Shown: positions 1 through 5,889, counted from the first letter of the stretch. The stretch: DNA of 6,634 nt from Thiobacillus denitrificans (GCA_002424845.1 DILD01000084.1:5231-11864); one strand, 5' to 3'. Notes: a model not told the origin generated them from the letters alone. Program-made: numbers and translations.

Positions 1-1292
1 TGCGCTTCATAGTGCGTGCACAGCCCGACGATTTCATCGGGCGCGCCTTTCACCACCAGCCAGCGCGTCTCGCCGTTATCAATCAACACCGAGACGCGGC
101 GCCGCTCGAAGTCGAAGGGCACTTCGTCGATTTTTTTCCAGGCGCCAACATCAATGTGCTGATGGGCAAGAATGGCTTCATCCAGCGGGCTTTTCAGGCC
201 GGTCTCGAAAAAGCTGTTGAAATAGGCCAGTTCCAGTACCCGCCCGCTGGCTTGGCCTTGCGCATCCACATGCTTCTCCAGGCGGATTTTCGCCTCGGTC
301 AGGGTGCCGGTCTTGTCGGTGCACAAGACATCCATCGAGCCAAGATCCTGAATCGCGGACAGGCGCTTGACGATCATGTGCTGTTTGGCCATGCGCAGCG
401 CGCCGCGCGACAGCGTGACCGAGATCACCATGGGCAGCAGTTCCGGCGTCAGCCCCACGGCCAGCGCCACGGCGAACAGGAAGGATTCCAGCCAGGGCTT
501 GTGGAAATAGGCGTTCACCAGCAGCACGAACATCACCATGAGGACGGTCAGGCGCATGATCAGCATGCCGAAATGGCGGGTGCCAAGCTCGAAAGAAGTC
601 GGCTCCGCGGGCCGAGAAATGCTCTCGGCGATGGCGCCGATGGCCGTATCCACACCCGTTTGCATTACCTGCATGCGGGCGTTGCCGCTGATGACTGATG
701 TGCCCATGAACACCGCGTTGGTCGCTTCCTGCAAATCGGTGGCCGTATCAGGCAGTATGCCGGGATGCTTTTCCACCGGGTAGGATTCACCCGTCAGCAG
801 CGTCTGCTTGACGAAGAAATCGCGCGCTTCCAGCACCCGGCCATCCGCCGGAATCAGATCGCCTGCCGTCAGGAGCGCAATGTCGCCGGGTACGACTTCG
901 GTTACCGCAATCTCCAGCGCTTGGCCATCGCGCAGCACATTGACGCGGACGGAAACCGACTGGCGCAATTTTTCCGCAGCCGCATTGGCGCGGTATTCCT
1001 GGACAAAGTCCAGCGTGACACTGAGCAGCACGATGCAACTGATGATGAGAAAGTTGGCCAGCTCCCCGGTAAATGCCGACACCGCGCTGGCGGCGAGCAG
1101 GATCAGGACCAGCGGATTCTTGAAGCGGGCAAGGTACTGGCGCAGCAGGGATTTTTTCTGCCGTTCGCGGAACAGGTTGGGGCCGTACTGAACCCGTCGC
1201 GCTGCGGCCTCGGCGCCGGACAAGCCGGTAATTCCGCTTGTTTCCGGCAGAGGATCAAGCCACCAGGATGGACTTTTTGCATTGGTCGTCAT
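1..1292 (-). CDS. mgtA: MgtA-type P-type ATPase (Mg2+ importer), N-terminal half, cut by window edge
   Basis: Inner-membrane P-type ATPase of the bacterial Mg2+-importing (type IIIB) group. Reading from the ATG at 1292-1290 gives 430 complete codons without a stop. Visible in order: a cation-ATPase N-terminal segment (about residues 10-50), two membrane helices (about 59-74 and 78-94), the actuator motif TGES (167-170), two more helices (about 243-262 and 270-291) with TPELLP (282-287), the phosphorylation motif DKTGT with Asp326, and KGAP of the nucleotide-binding domain (415-418). TPELLPM and the sequence around DKTGT are typical of MgtA/MgtB rather than CPx heavy-metal pumps. Family members are about 900 residues, so the rest of the N and P domains and the last six helices lie beyond base 1. 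GAGGG at 1300-1304 sits 7 bases before the start. It is divergent from arsR. Substrate Mg2+ is inferred from family. Confidence 0.93.
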   Translation of the reverse strand, partial: MTTNAKSPSWWLDPLPETSGITGLSGAEAAARRVQYGPNLFRERQKKSLLRQYLARFKNPLVLILLAASAVSAFTGELANFLIISCIVLLSVTLDFVQEYRANAAAEKLRQSVSVRVNVLRDGQALEIAVTEVVPGDIALLTAGDLIPADGRVLEARDFFVKQTLLTGESYPVEKHPGILPDTATDLQEATNAVFMGTSVISGNARMQVMQTGVDTAIGAIAESISRPAEPTSFELGTRHFGMLIMRLTVLMVMFVLLVNAYFHKPWLESFLFAVALAVGLTPELLPMVISVTLSRGALRMAKQHMIVKRLSAIQDLGSMDVLCTDKTGTLTEAKIRLEKHVDAQGQASGRVLELAYFNSFFETGLKSPLDEAILAHQHIDVGAWKKIDEVPFDFERRRVSVLIDNGETRWLVVKGAPDEIVGLCTHYEA

Positions 1293-1316
1293 TTCAGAGC
1301 CCTCTTGTCAATCCGT

Positions 1317-1349
1317 AACAGGCAAATACCCTGTTGCTACTTTAACAGG
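1317..1349 (-). promoter_or_regulatory. Three alternating repeat arms in the mgtA leader
   Basis: On the plus strand the order is AACAGG (1317-1322), CCTGTT (1330-1335), AACAGG (1344-1349). The middle arm is perfectly complementary to both outer arms, with spacers of 7 and 8 bases. In mgtA mRNA sense this gives CCTGTT, AACAGG, CCTGTT, so two mutually exclusive 6-bp hairpins could form 25-57 bases before the start codon. It could equally be a DNA operator with three half-sites. The repeats are seen directly; any regulatory role is inferred, and no convincing promoter was found beside them. Confidence 0.4.
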
Positions 1350-1388
1350 TCATTTTGTGACGAACACCCAATGATGAGACGCTGAATT

Positions 1389-1420
1389 CGCCGTATCGCC
1401 AACACCGACTTTTTTGCATT
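1389..1420 (+). repeat. Direct repeat, left copy (before arsR)
   Basis: This 32-base segment matches 3924-3955 in the same orientation at 28 of 32 positions. All four differences are A/G exchanges, and both copies share the core CCGACTTTTTTGC. It lies 84 bases before the arsR start and 97 bases before the mgtA start, in the divergent intergenic region. It could be a recombination scar flanking the arsenic genes, or a conserved upstream element. Confidence 0.6.
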
Positions 1421-1433
1421 ATTTGGCATTGCC

Positions 1434-1480
1434 TTGAACTTTTGTGGAATTACTTCATTATTTCAAGTATTATGGAAATA
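1434..1480 (+). promoter_or_regulatory. Candidate arsR promoter with ArsR operator
   Basis: TATTTC (1459-1464) and GAAATA (1475-1480) form a perfect 6-bp inverted repeat with a 10-base spacer, ending 23 bases before the arsR ATG. The spacer contains TATTAT (1468-1473), a good -10 candidate. A TTGAAC (1434-1439) could serve as -35 for an alternative -10 near 1456-1461 (CATTAT, 16-base spacing); the -35 assignment is uncertain. ArsR-family repressors typically bind AT-rich inverted repeats covering their own promoter, so this is the most likely ArsR binding site. Derepression would turn on arsR-arsI-arsC-acr3. Confidence 0.5.
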
Positions 1481-1503
1481 TAGAGTTAAATGTGGAGTCC
1501 GCT

Positions 1504-1827
1504 ATGGAGTCAGTTGTCGTTGTCAAAGCCCTGGCTGCGCTTGCGCAGTCATCAAGGCTGGAAATTTTCCGCTCGCTCGTGGTGGCAGGCGGTACGGGCT
1601 TGACGCCTTCCGTTTTAGCGGAATCTTTGGGTATTGCGCCCAATACGCTTTCGTTTCATTTGAAAGAGTTGGTGCATGCCGATCTGGTGAGCCAGGAGCG
1701 CATTGGCCGCAACTTGATTTATCGCGCCCAGTACGACCGCATGAATGCCGTGCTTGGTTACCTCACCCAGAACTGTTGCCAGGGGCAGGCTTGCCTCATT
1801 GAGGCGGCAAGCCGCTGTGATTGTTGA
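1504..1827 (+). CDS. arsR: ArsR-family As(III)-responsive repressor
   Basis: Transcriptional repressor of 107 residues that would control the downstream arsenic genes and release DNA on binding As(III). The winged helix-turn-helix is clear: KALAALAQSSRLEIFRSL (helices 1-2), LAESLGIAPNTLSFHLKEL (about 38-56, recognition helix at 46-56), then the wing with RIGRNLIYRA (66-75). It lacks the ELCVCDL metal site of the E. coli R773 type. Instead the tail has Cys91-Cys92, Cys97, Cys105 and Cys107, like the C-terminal NCC...C site described for Acidithiobacillus ferrooxidans ArsR. The ATG at 1504 is chosen because GGAG (1494-1497) lies 6 bases upstream and the protein then begins at the family's usual point; an in-frame ATG at 1444 would include the operator. 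First gene of the operon; 34 bases separate it from arsI. Confidence 0.92.
   Translation: MESVVVVKALAALAQSSRLEIFRSLVVAGGTGLTPSVLAESLGIAPNTLSFHLKELVHADLVSQERIGRNLIYRAQYDRMNAVLGYLTQNCCQGQACLIEAASRCDC
1788..1813 (+). other. Strong hairpin at the 3' end of arsR
   Basis: GGCTTGCC (1788-1795) and GGCAAGCC (1806-1813) are perfectly complementary, and CCTC/GAGG around the ATT loop can extend or rearrange the stem. It lies in the last codons of arsR. A T6 run (1841-1846) follows only after about 27 bases, so it is not a canonical terminator. It could limit read-through or stabilise mRNA ends between arsR and arsI; this is inference. Confidence 0.4.
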
Positions 1828-1861
1828 TTTGTACTGTTAATTTTTTAGAAAAGGAAACCGC

Positions 1862-2302
1862 ATGAAACGCTTTCACGTTCATATCCAGGTAGATGATTTA
1901 CCCGCCAGCATCAATTTTTATACCCGCCTTTTTGCCGCCGATCCTGCGCGCGTGGAAGCCGATTATGCAAAATGGATGCTGGATGATCCGCGCGTGAATT
2001 TTGCGATTTCCACCCGTGGCGCCAAGCCAGGCCTGGATCATCTGGGTTTCCAGACGGACACGGCCGAAGAGTTGGCGCAATTGAAAACCCGCGCGGAAGG
2101 CGCGGAAATGGCGTTGCTGGATGAAGGTGAAACCTCGTGCTGCTATGCGCGTAGCGACAAGCATTGGATCATCGACCCGCAAGGCATCCCGTGGGAACAC
2201 TTTCATACCTTGGGCAACATTCCTGTTTTTAATGAGGGCGAGCAAACCGCAGGAGGCAGCGCCTGCTGTGCCCCGGGCAAAGCCCAATCTTCCTGCTGCT
2301 GA
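1862..2302 (+). CDS. arsI: ArsI C-As lyase (VOC-family Fe(II) dioxygenase)
   Basis: Cytoplasmic enzyme of 146 residues. The family cleaves the carbon-arsenic bond of trivalent organoarsenicals such as methylarsenite and aryl-As(III), giving inorganic As(III). It is a single vicinal-oxygen-chelate (glyoxalase/bleomycin-type) protein. The candidate metal ligands His5, His60 and Glu112 are present, and the vicinal pair Cys93-Cys94 in TSCCYARSDKHWI matches the substrate-thiol motif of ArsI. The closely related CadI (cadmium-induced) label is the main alternative; the arsenic operon favours ArsI. AAGGAA (1851-1856) precedes the ATG. Unusual: after the VOC fold (about residue 118) there is a flexible tail with two more pairs, Cys135-136 and Cys145-146, ending in CC. 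The product As(III) would be exported by Acr3. Confidence 0.88.
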   Translation: MKRFHVHIQVDDLPASINFYTRLFAADPARVEADYAKWMLDDPRVNFAISTRGAKPGLDHLGFQTDTAEELAQLKTRAEGAEMALLDEGETSCCYARSDKHWIIDPQGIPWEHFHTLGNIPVFNEGEQTAGGSACCAPGKAQSSCC

Positions 2303-2325
2303 TCAAATAAGACAATAGGTTTTCC

Positions 2326-2832
2326 ATGACGACACTGACCGCGCCCTTGAATGTTTTGTTTCTCTGTACCCATAATTCTGCCCGCAGCATCCTGGCCGAG
2401 GCCTTATTGAATTCCCTTGGCAATGGGCGTTTCAAAGCCTATTCTGCCGGCAGCAGCCCGCGTGAAAATCAACAGCCGCATCCACTGGGATTGCAGGTTT
2501 TGCAACAGGCGGGCATACCGACTGACAACTTGCGCAGCAAAAGCTGGGACGAGTTTGCCGCGCCCGGTGCGCCCCGTATGGATTTGATTATCACCGTGTG
2601 TGACAACGCCGCTGGTGAAGTTTGTCCCATCTGGCCAGGCCACCCGGCTACTGCGCACTGGGGCTACCCCGACCCTTCCGCGGGGGAAGCGCCGGATGAA
2701 GTCAAGCTCGAAGAATTTCGGCAGACCCTGCATGCCATGAAGCGCAGGCTGGAATTGTTATGCCATCTGCCGGAAGAAAAACTGGCCAGGCTCGCCTTGC
2801 AAACCTCGGCGCGCGCGCTGGCGCAGGCTTAA
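2326..2832 (+). CDS. arsC: Arsenate reductase, low-molecular-weight phosphatase type
   Basis: Cytoplasmic enzyme of 168 residues that reduces As(V) to As(III) for export. The N-terminus carries the phosphate/arsenate loop CTHNSARS with nucleophile Cys14 and Arg20 (CX5R). A second catalytic region TVCDNAAGEVCPIWPG holds Cys92 and Cys100, spaced like the Cys82/Cys89 relay of thioredoxin-coupled ArsC, and HWGYPDPS supplies the catalytic Asp116. This is the LMW-PTP fold, not the glutaredoxin-linked R773 fold. The electron donor (thioredoxin or glutathione/glutaredoxin) cannot be decided by eye. The C-terminus after about residue 140 is a helical extension rich in Leu, Ala and Arg. TAGG (2316-2319) lies 6 bases before the ATG; 23 bases follow arsI and acr3 starts 4 bases after the stop. 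Confidence 0.93.
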   Translation: MTTLTAPLNVLFLCTHNSARSILAEALLNSLGNGRFKAYSAGSSPRENQQPHPLGLQVLQQAGIPTDNLRSKSWDEFAAPGAPRMDLIITVCDNAAGEVCPIWPGHPATAHWGYPDPSAGEAPDEVKLEEFRQTLHAMKRRLELLCHLPEEKLARLALQTSARALAQA

Positions 2833-2836
2833 TATC

Positions 2837-3883
2837 ATGGATGTCAAGCATATGAGCCGATTTGAACGCTATCTTACGGTATGGGTTTTTATTTGCATCG
2901 TCGCAGGCATTGGCCTGGGGCAGATATTCCCCGCAGTTTTTCAGGCCATCGGCCACATGGAAGTGGCGCACGTCAATTTGCCGGTTGGCCTGCTGATCTG
3001 GGTGATGATTACGCCGATGCTGATGAAAGTGGATTTTGCTGCCCTGGGTGAAGTCCGCGCGCATGTCAAAGGCATAGGCGTCACGCTGTTCGTCAATTGG
3101 CTGGTCAAGCCGTTTTCGATGGCGTTTTTGGGCTGGCTGTTCATACGCCACTGGTTCGCGCCCTGGCTGCCTGCGGATCAACTCGATAGCTACATTGCCG
3201 GGCTGATTTTGCTCGCGGCAGCCCCCTGCACTGCGATGGTGTTTGTGTGGAGCCGGCTCACCGGTGGCGACCCGTTGTTTACCTTGTCGCAAGTGGCGTT
3301 GAATGACACCATCATGATCTTCGCCTTTGCGCCCCTGGTGGCCTTTTTGCTCGGCATGTCGGCGATTACCGTGCCCTGGGATACGTTGCTCACGTCCGTG
3401 GTCCTGTACATTGTCATTCCCGTGATGCTCGCCCAATGGCTGCGTAAAACCTTGCTGGCTGACGGCCAGCAGGCGTTCGACGCCGTCATGGCAAAGATTG
3501 GCCCGTGGTCGATCACGGCACTTTTGGCGACGCTGGTTTTGCTCTTTGCCTTTCAGGGCGAAGCCATTTTGCGGCAACCCCTGGTGATTGCGCTGCTGGC
3601 CGTGCCCATCCTGATTCAGGTGTTCTTCAATTCCGCGCTCGCGTACTGGCTTAATCGTGTCGTTGGCGAAAAGCACAACGTCGCCTGTCCGTCGGCGTTG
3701 ATTGGCGCTTCCAACTTCTTCGAACTGGCAGTCGCTGCCGCCATCAGCCTGTTCGGATTCCACTCGGGCGCGGCCCTGGCAACGGTAGTGGGCGTGTTGA
3801 TTGAAGTGCCGGTGATGCTGCTGGTCGTCCACCTTGTTAACCGCAGCAAGGGCTGGTATGAGCGGGGTTATAGGCGTTGTTAG
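2837..3883 (+). CDS. acr3: Acr3-family arsenite efflux permease
   Basis: Inner-membrane As(III) exporter of 348 residues with about ten hydrophobic segments (roughly 14-35, 47-65, 79-102, 117-138, 153-174, 181-200, 224-242, 247-270, 288-306, 311-335). The start MSRFERYLTVWVFICIVAGIG matches the Acr3 N-terminus; that Met is residue 6, so translation could begin at 2852 instead of 2837. The conserved transport cysteine is present in AAPCTAMVF (Cys131), and the conserved Glu in NFFELAVA (Glu296) of the later membrane helix is also there. This is the BART-superfamily Acr3 type rather than ArsB. Energy is the proton motive force, from family knowledge. Last gene of the operon; no gene for ArsA or ArsD accompanies it. 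Confidence 0.94.
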   Translation: MDVKHMSRFERYLTVWVFICIVAGIGLGQIFPAVFQAIGHMEVAHVNLPVGLLIWVMITPMLMKVDFAALGEVRAHVKGIGVTLFVNWLVKPFSMAFLGWLFIRHWFAPWLPADQLDSYIAGLILLAAAPCTAMVFVWSRLTGGDPLFTLSQVALNDTIMIFAFAPLVAFLLGMSAITVPWDTLLTSVVLYIVIPVMLAQWLRKTLLADGQQAFDAVMAKIGPWSITALLATLVLLFAFQGEAILRQPLVIALLAVPILIQVFFNSALAYWLNRVVGEKHNVACPSALIGASNFFELAVAAAISLFGFHSGAALATVVGVLIEVPVMLLVVHLVNRSKGWYERGYRRC

Positions 3884-3923
3884 GCAGCGCTGGTTAGCCA
3901 TGGGGGATGTCTTATGCAAAAAG

Positions 3924-3955
3924 CGCCGTGTCACCAACGCCGACTTTTTTGCGTT
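3924..3955 (+). repeat. Direct repeat, right copy (after acr3)
   Basis: Partner of 1389-1420 (28/32 identical, same orientation). It begins 40 bases after the acr3 stop and ends 84 bases before the nitroreductase ATG. GCAAAAAG (3916-3923) upstream and CTTTTTTGC (3944-3952) inside it can pair imperfectly. GGCGTTG (3873-3879) can also pair with CAACGCC (3935-3941) just before the T6 run, across a long 55-base loop, so some terminator activity after acr3 is possible but weakly supported. Confidence 0.6.
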
Positions 3956-3977
3956 GCACAAATTTTATCAGTATCAT
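3949..3977 (+). promoter_or_regulatory. Candidate promoter for the nitroreductase gene
   Basis: TTGCGT (3949-3954) and TATCAT (3972-3977) are separated by 17 bases and lie 63 bases before the ATG at 4040. The -10 matches the consensus at 5 of 6 positions, the -35 only at 3. The -35 overlaps the end of the right direct repeat. This suggests the nitroreductase can be transcribed separately from the arsenic operon. Confidence 0.35.
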
Positions 3978-4039
3978 GCAAGTGCCCATCCCTGTCAGTA
4001 AAGCCCGCAGGAAAACCGCAAAAACTTTTAGGAAAAGCC

Positions 4040-4675
4040 ATGGACCTGATACACATGCTTGAGTGGCGCTATGCCACCAAAAAAATGGACCCGGGCAAAG
4101 TCGTGCCAGAAGAGAAAGTGGAACGTATTTTGGAGGCCGCGCGTCTGGCGCCCACGTCCAGTGGCCTGCAGCCCTTTGAGATCATCGTCGTCACCAACCC
4201 GCAGGTGCGGGAGAAAATTCGCGCTATCGCATGGAATCAACCGCAAGTGGTTGATTGCTCGCATCTGCTGGTTTTTGCCGCCTGGGATAACTACACCGCA
4301 GAGCGCATCAACGGCATGTTCGACTTCACCAACCAGGAGCGCGGCGGCAGCAATGAAGGCTGGGAGAATTACCGCCAACAACTGCTGGCCGAATACCCGC
4401 AACGCAGCGCGGAAGAAAACTTCCAGCACGCTGCACGCCAAGCCTACATTGGCCTGGGCGTAGCGCTCATTGCCGCGGCGGCCGAAGGCGTGGATAGCAC
4501 GCCGATGGAAGGCTTTAGCCCGCCAGCGTTGGACGAGATCCTCAACCTCCCGGCCAAAGGCTTGAAGAGCGTCATCATCATGCCATTGGGTTACCGGGAT
4601 GCGGATAACGACTGGCTGGTGAACCTGAAAAAAGTCAGAAAGCCGCGCGAAGCGTTTGTCAGCGAAATGAAGTAA
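4040..4675 (+). CDS. NfsB-like FMN-dependent NAD(P)H nitroreductase
   Basis: Cytoplasmic flavoprotein of 211 residues, close to the roughly 217 of E. coli NfsB. The family transfers two electrons from NAD(P)H through FMN to nitroaromatics, quinones and similar acceptors, usually as a homodimer. Supporting segments: the N-terminal MDLIHMLEWRYATKKMDP with the FMN-phosphate Arg/Lys, LAPTSSGLQPFEIIVV (about 35-50), ASH-like DCSHLLVFAAW, the central helix ending ARQAYIGLGVALIAAAAEGVDSTPMEGF (about 133-160), and KGLKSVIIMPLGYR near the C-terminus. The ATG at 4040 is preferred because AGGA (4030-4033) is 6 bases upstream and homologues begin with MDxI; the open frame to 3914 would run through the direct repeat. 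The DUF3820 gene follows after 28 bases. Physiological substrate unknown; its place after arsI/acr3 makes nitroaryl arsenicals one possibility. Confidence 0.88.
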   Translation: MDLIHMLEWRYATKKMDPGKVVPEEKVERILEAARLAPTSSGLQPFEIIVVTNPQVREKIRAIAWNQPQVVDCSHLLVFAAWDNYTAERINGMFDFTNQERGGSNEGWENYRQQLLAEYPQRSAEENFQHAARQAYIGLGVALIAAAAEGVDSTPMEGFSPPALDEILNLPAKGLKSVIIMPLGYRDADNDWLVNLKKVRKPREAFVSEMK

Positions 4676-4703
4676 ATCTGAAAAAGCAGGACATCCGTTT
4701 CAC

Positions 4704-4916
4704 GTGCAGGCAGAAGACCTGAAATTGCTGGTCACGCACGAGATGCCCTTTGGCAAGCATAAAGGGCGTCTCATCGCCGATTTGCCGGGTAATTACCTGA
4801 ACTGGTTCGCCCGCGAAGGCTTTCCACCCGGCGAGATTGGGCGCTTGTTGGCGTTGATGCACGAGATTGACCACAATGGCTTGTCCGGCCTGCTGGCGCC
4901 CTTGCGGCAGCGCTGA
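4704..4916 (+). CDS. DUF3820 family small protein
   Basis: A 70-residue protein beginning with GTG. The core MPFGKHKGRLIADLPGNYLNWFAREGFPPGEIGRLLALMHEIDHNGL is the hallmark of DUF3820, a family labelled putative quorum-sensing-regulated virulence factor; the FGKHKG motif also occurs in C-terminal extensions of some exonucleases. No catalytic residues, membrane segment or signal peptide can be named. AGGA (4688-4691) lies 12 bases before the GTG, which is longer than ideal, so the start is less certain than the gene. It follows the nitroreductase gene by 28 bases and is probably co-transcribed. Its biochemical role is unknown. Confidence 0.85.
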   Translation: MQAEDLKLLVTHEMPFGKHKGRLIADLPGNYLNWFAREGFPPGEIGRLLALMHEIDHNGLSGLLAPLRQR

Positions 4917-4925
4917 ACTCATGGT

Positions 4926-4939
4926 CTGGCCGTGGCCAG
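4926..4939. other. Palindromic hairpin after the DUF3820 gene
   Basis: CTGGCC and GGCCAG flank a GT dinucleotide, giving a perfect 6-bp palindrome starting 10 bases after the DUF3820 stop. No T run follows, so it is not a canonical intrinsic terminator. It may still mark the transcript end or be chance in GC-rich DNA. Confidence 0.3.
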
Positions 4940-4958
4940 TACGGGATGGCGAGACGCT

Positions 4959-5096
4959 ATGCAAGTGAGTAAGCACCTCGTGAAAATCAATGGCCAAATT
5001 GAAACCGTGATTTTGCCGCTGGTTTATCAGCTGGCGATATACGCTATGCCCACCTTGATGGACGACCCGGCCATGCTGGCTTTTGCGTTTTGTTGA
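4959..5096 (+). CDS. Doubtful 45-residue ORF
   Basis: An ATG at 4959 opens 45 codons (MQVSKHLVKINGQIETV at the start, ending AFAFC). It has a hydrophobic middle (VILPLVYQLAIYAMP). Only a weak GGCGAG (4948-4953) precedes it. I do not recognise the product. Together with the minus-strand remnant it occupies the 339-base stretch 4917-5255, which otherwise shows no intact gene. It may be a small peptide gene, a gene remnant or chance. Confidence 0.15.
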   Translation: MQVSKHLVKINGQIETVILPLVYQLAIYAMPTLMDDPAMLAFAFC

Positions 5097-5259
5097 ATAA
5101 GCGCCAAGCACGGGCATCAATGGACCCATTCGCCATGGTGCCTGGCAGGGCTTGGTAGATGGCGAAGAAAATTTTGGTGGCGGGAAGCTTACTACCGAAC
5201 AACTTGCTATTGGGGTCAATGAGCACTGCTGCGGTTATCTGCGCCCCTTCGGCCGTCAA
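5044..5259 (-). pseudogene. Possible IS1595-family transposase remnant
   Basis: The minus-strand frame reads TAEGAQITAAVLIDPNSKLF then GSKLPATKIFFAIYQAL before losing any family resemblance. The pattern F-x-x-(T/S)KLP-x-(T/R)K-x-F-x-AIY is characteristic of the N-terminal part of IS1595-type transposases, just after their zinc-ribbon. The zinc-ribbon cysteines upstream and the DDE/DDN catalytic core downstream are both absent, and there is no ATG or ribosome site (nominal TTG at 5259). The frame begins exactly at the toxin stop codon, so the fragment abuts the toxin-antitoxin pair. Resemblance is by eye over about 20 residues only. Confidence 0.35.
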
Positions 5260-5591
5260 GCCCCAAGCAGGCGACGCACCAAGAGCGACTGCATATCCCG
5301 CCGGCCGTCGGCGATCACATAGATGTAAACCTTCTGCGCCATGACACGGTAGATCACTCGATAGGGCTTGAAAGCGGTCTGCCGATAATCCCGGATGCCA
5401 AGGGCCACCAGTTCCTTGGGATAGGCGCCGCGCTCAGGAAAAGTTGATAGGCTCTCGACGACTTCCAGTAGGCGATCCAGCACGTAGTCGGCATTGGCCT
5501 TGCAATCAAATTCGGCGATGTAGTCGTAGATCGACTCCAGATCCTGCTCGGCCCCCTCGGTCAGCAAGACCTCATATTTATGCCCAGCCAT
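5256..5591 (-). CDS. ParE/RelE-family toxin
   Basis: A 111-residue cytoplasmic toxin of the ParE/RelE superfamily, whose members poison DNA gyrase (ParE) or cut mRNA at the ribosome (RelE). Features: EVLLTEGAEQDLESIYDYIAEF (strand plus helical hairpin, about 7-28), a second helix ADYVLDRLLEVVESLSTFPERG (34-55), then YRQTAFKPYRVIYRV and VYIYVIADGRRDMQSLLVRRLL (strands and C-terminal helix). Family members share this Y-R-V-x-Y-x-V plus I-x-x-V-x-D-x-R/H-R pattern. The ATG overlaps the antitoxin stop by one base (TAATG), the usual translational coupling. Which target it hits cannot be read from sequence. Confidence 0.87.
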   Translation of the reverse strand: MAGHKYEVLLTEGAEQDLESIYDYIAEFDCKANADYVLDRLLEVVESLSTFPERGAYPKELVALGIRDYRQTAFKPYRVIYRVMAQKVYIYVIADGRRDMQSLLVRRLLGA

Positions 5592-5866
5592 TACTTGGCT
5601 GCCTGCTTGGCCCTCAATCTTGCGACAACCTCAGCCACGGGCTTGACCTTGCCAGCTTCAATCTCCGCATTGCCGAGCGCCAGAATCTTCAGCAGCGCCA
5701 GCGTTTCCTGTGTTTCTTCGTAGGAGGCGACGTCCTGAATGACCGCCTTGGCCTCCCCGTTCTGGGTGATGACAAGCGGCTCCCGCCCCTCGGTCAATTG
5801 GGCCAAAACTTCGGCCGCGTTCGCCTTGAGGTAACTGATGGGTTTGACTTGCGATGAGTAGCGCAT
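5591..5866 (-). CDS. Phd/YefM-family antitoxin
   Basis: A 91-residue antitoxin and autorepressor that would neutralise the downstream ParE/RelE toxin. The N-terminal DNA-binding Phd/YefM core is recognisable: SYLKANAAEVLAQLTEGREPLVITQNGEAKAVIQDVASYEE (about 11-51). The C-terminal part, helical and rich in Ala, Lys and Arg, is the expected toxin-binding region. AAGGAG (5874-5879, read on the minus strand) lies 7 bases before the ATG, an excellent ribosome site. It is the first gene of the pair, the standard order for conditional cooperativity in which antitoxin, alone or in complex, binds the palindrome just upstream. Confidence 0.9.
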   Translation of the reverse strand: MRYSSQVKPISYLKANAAEVLAQLTEGREPLVITQNGEAKAVIQDVASYEETQETLALLKILALGNAEIEAGKVKPVAEVVARLRAKQAAK

Positions 5867-5889
5867 GACCTGGCTCCTTGATCTGAACG

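Noticed and set aside
1307..1312. A perfect TTGACA on the minus strand before mgtA
   Set aside because: It lies only about 14 bases before the start codon, too close for a -35 element of the mgtA promoter.
12..1385. Several plus-strand open frames across 12-1385
   Set aside because: They are antisense shadows of the MgtA-type ATPase, whose catalytic motifs are all in one minus-strand frame.
1444..1503. Earlier arsR start at 1444
   Set aside because: The extra 20 codons overlap the likely promoter/operator; the ATG at 1504 has a good ribosome site and the usual family start.
2702..3961. A 419-codon minus-strand open frame opposite acr3 and the end of arsC
   Set aside because: It mirrors the strongly supported arsC and acr3 genes, is rich in His, Gln and Arg as expected from reverse-frame GC-rich DNA, and matches no recognisable family.
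3914..4039. N-terminal extension of the nitroreductase frame to an ATG at 3914
   Set aside because: It would be translated through the direct repeat and candidate promoter, has no ribosome site, and homologues begin at the Met encoded at 4040.
4659..5219. A 186-codon minus-strand frame opposite the DUF3820 gene
   Set aside because: It is the shadow of the DUF3820 gene plus intergenic DNA and shows no domain.
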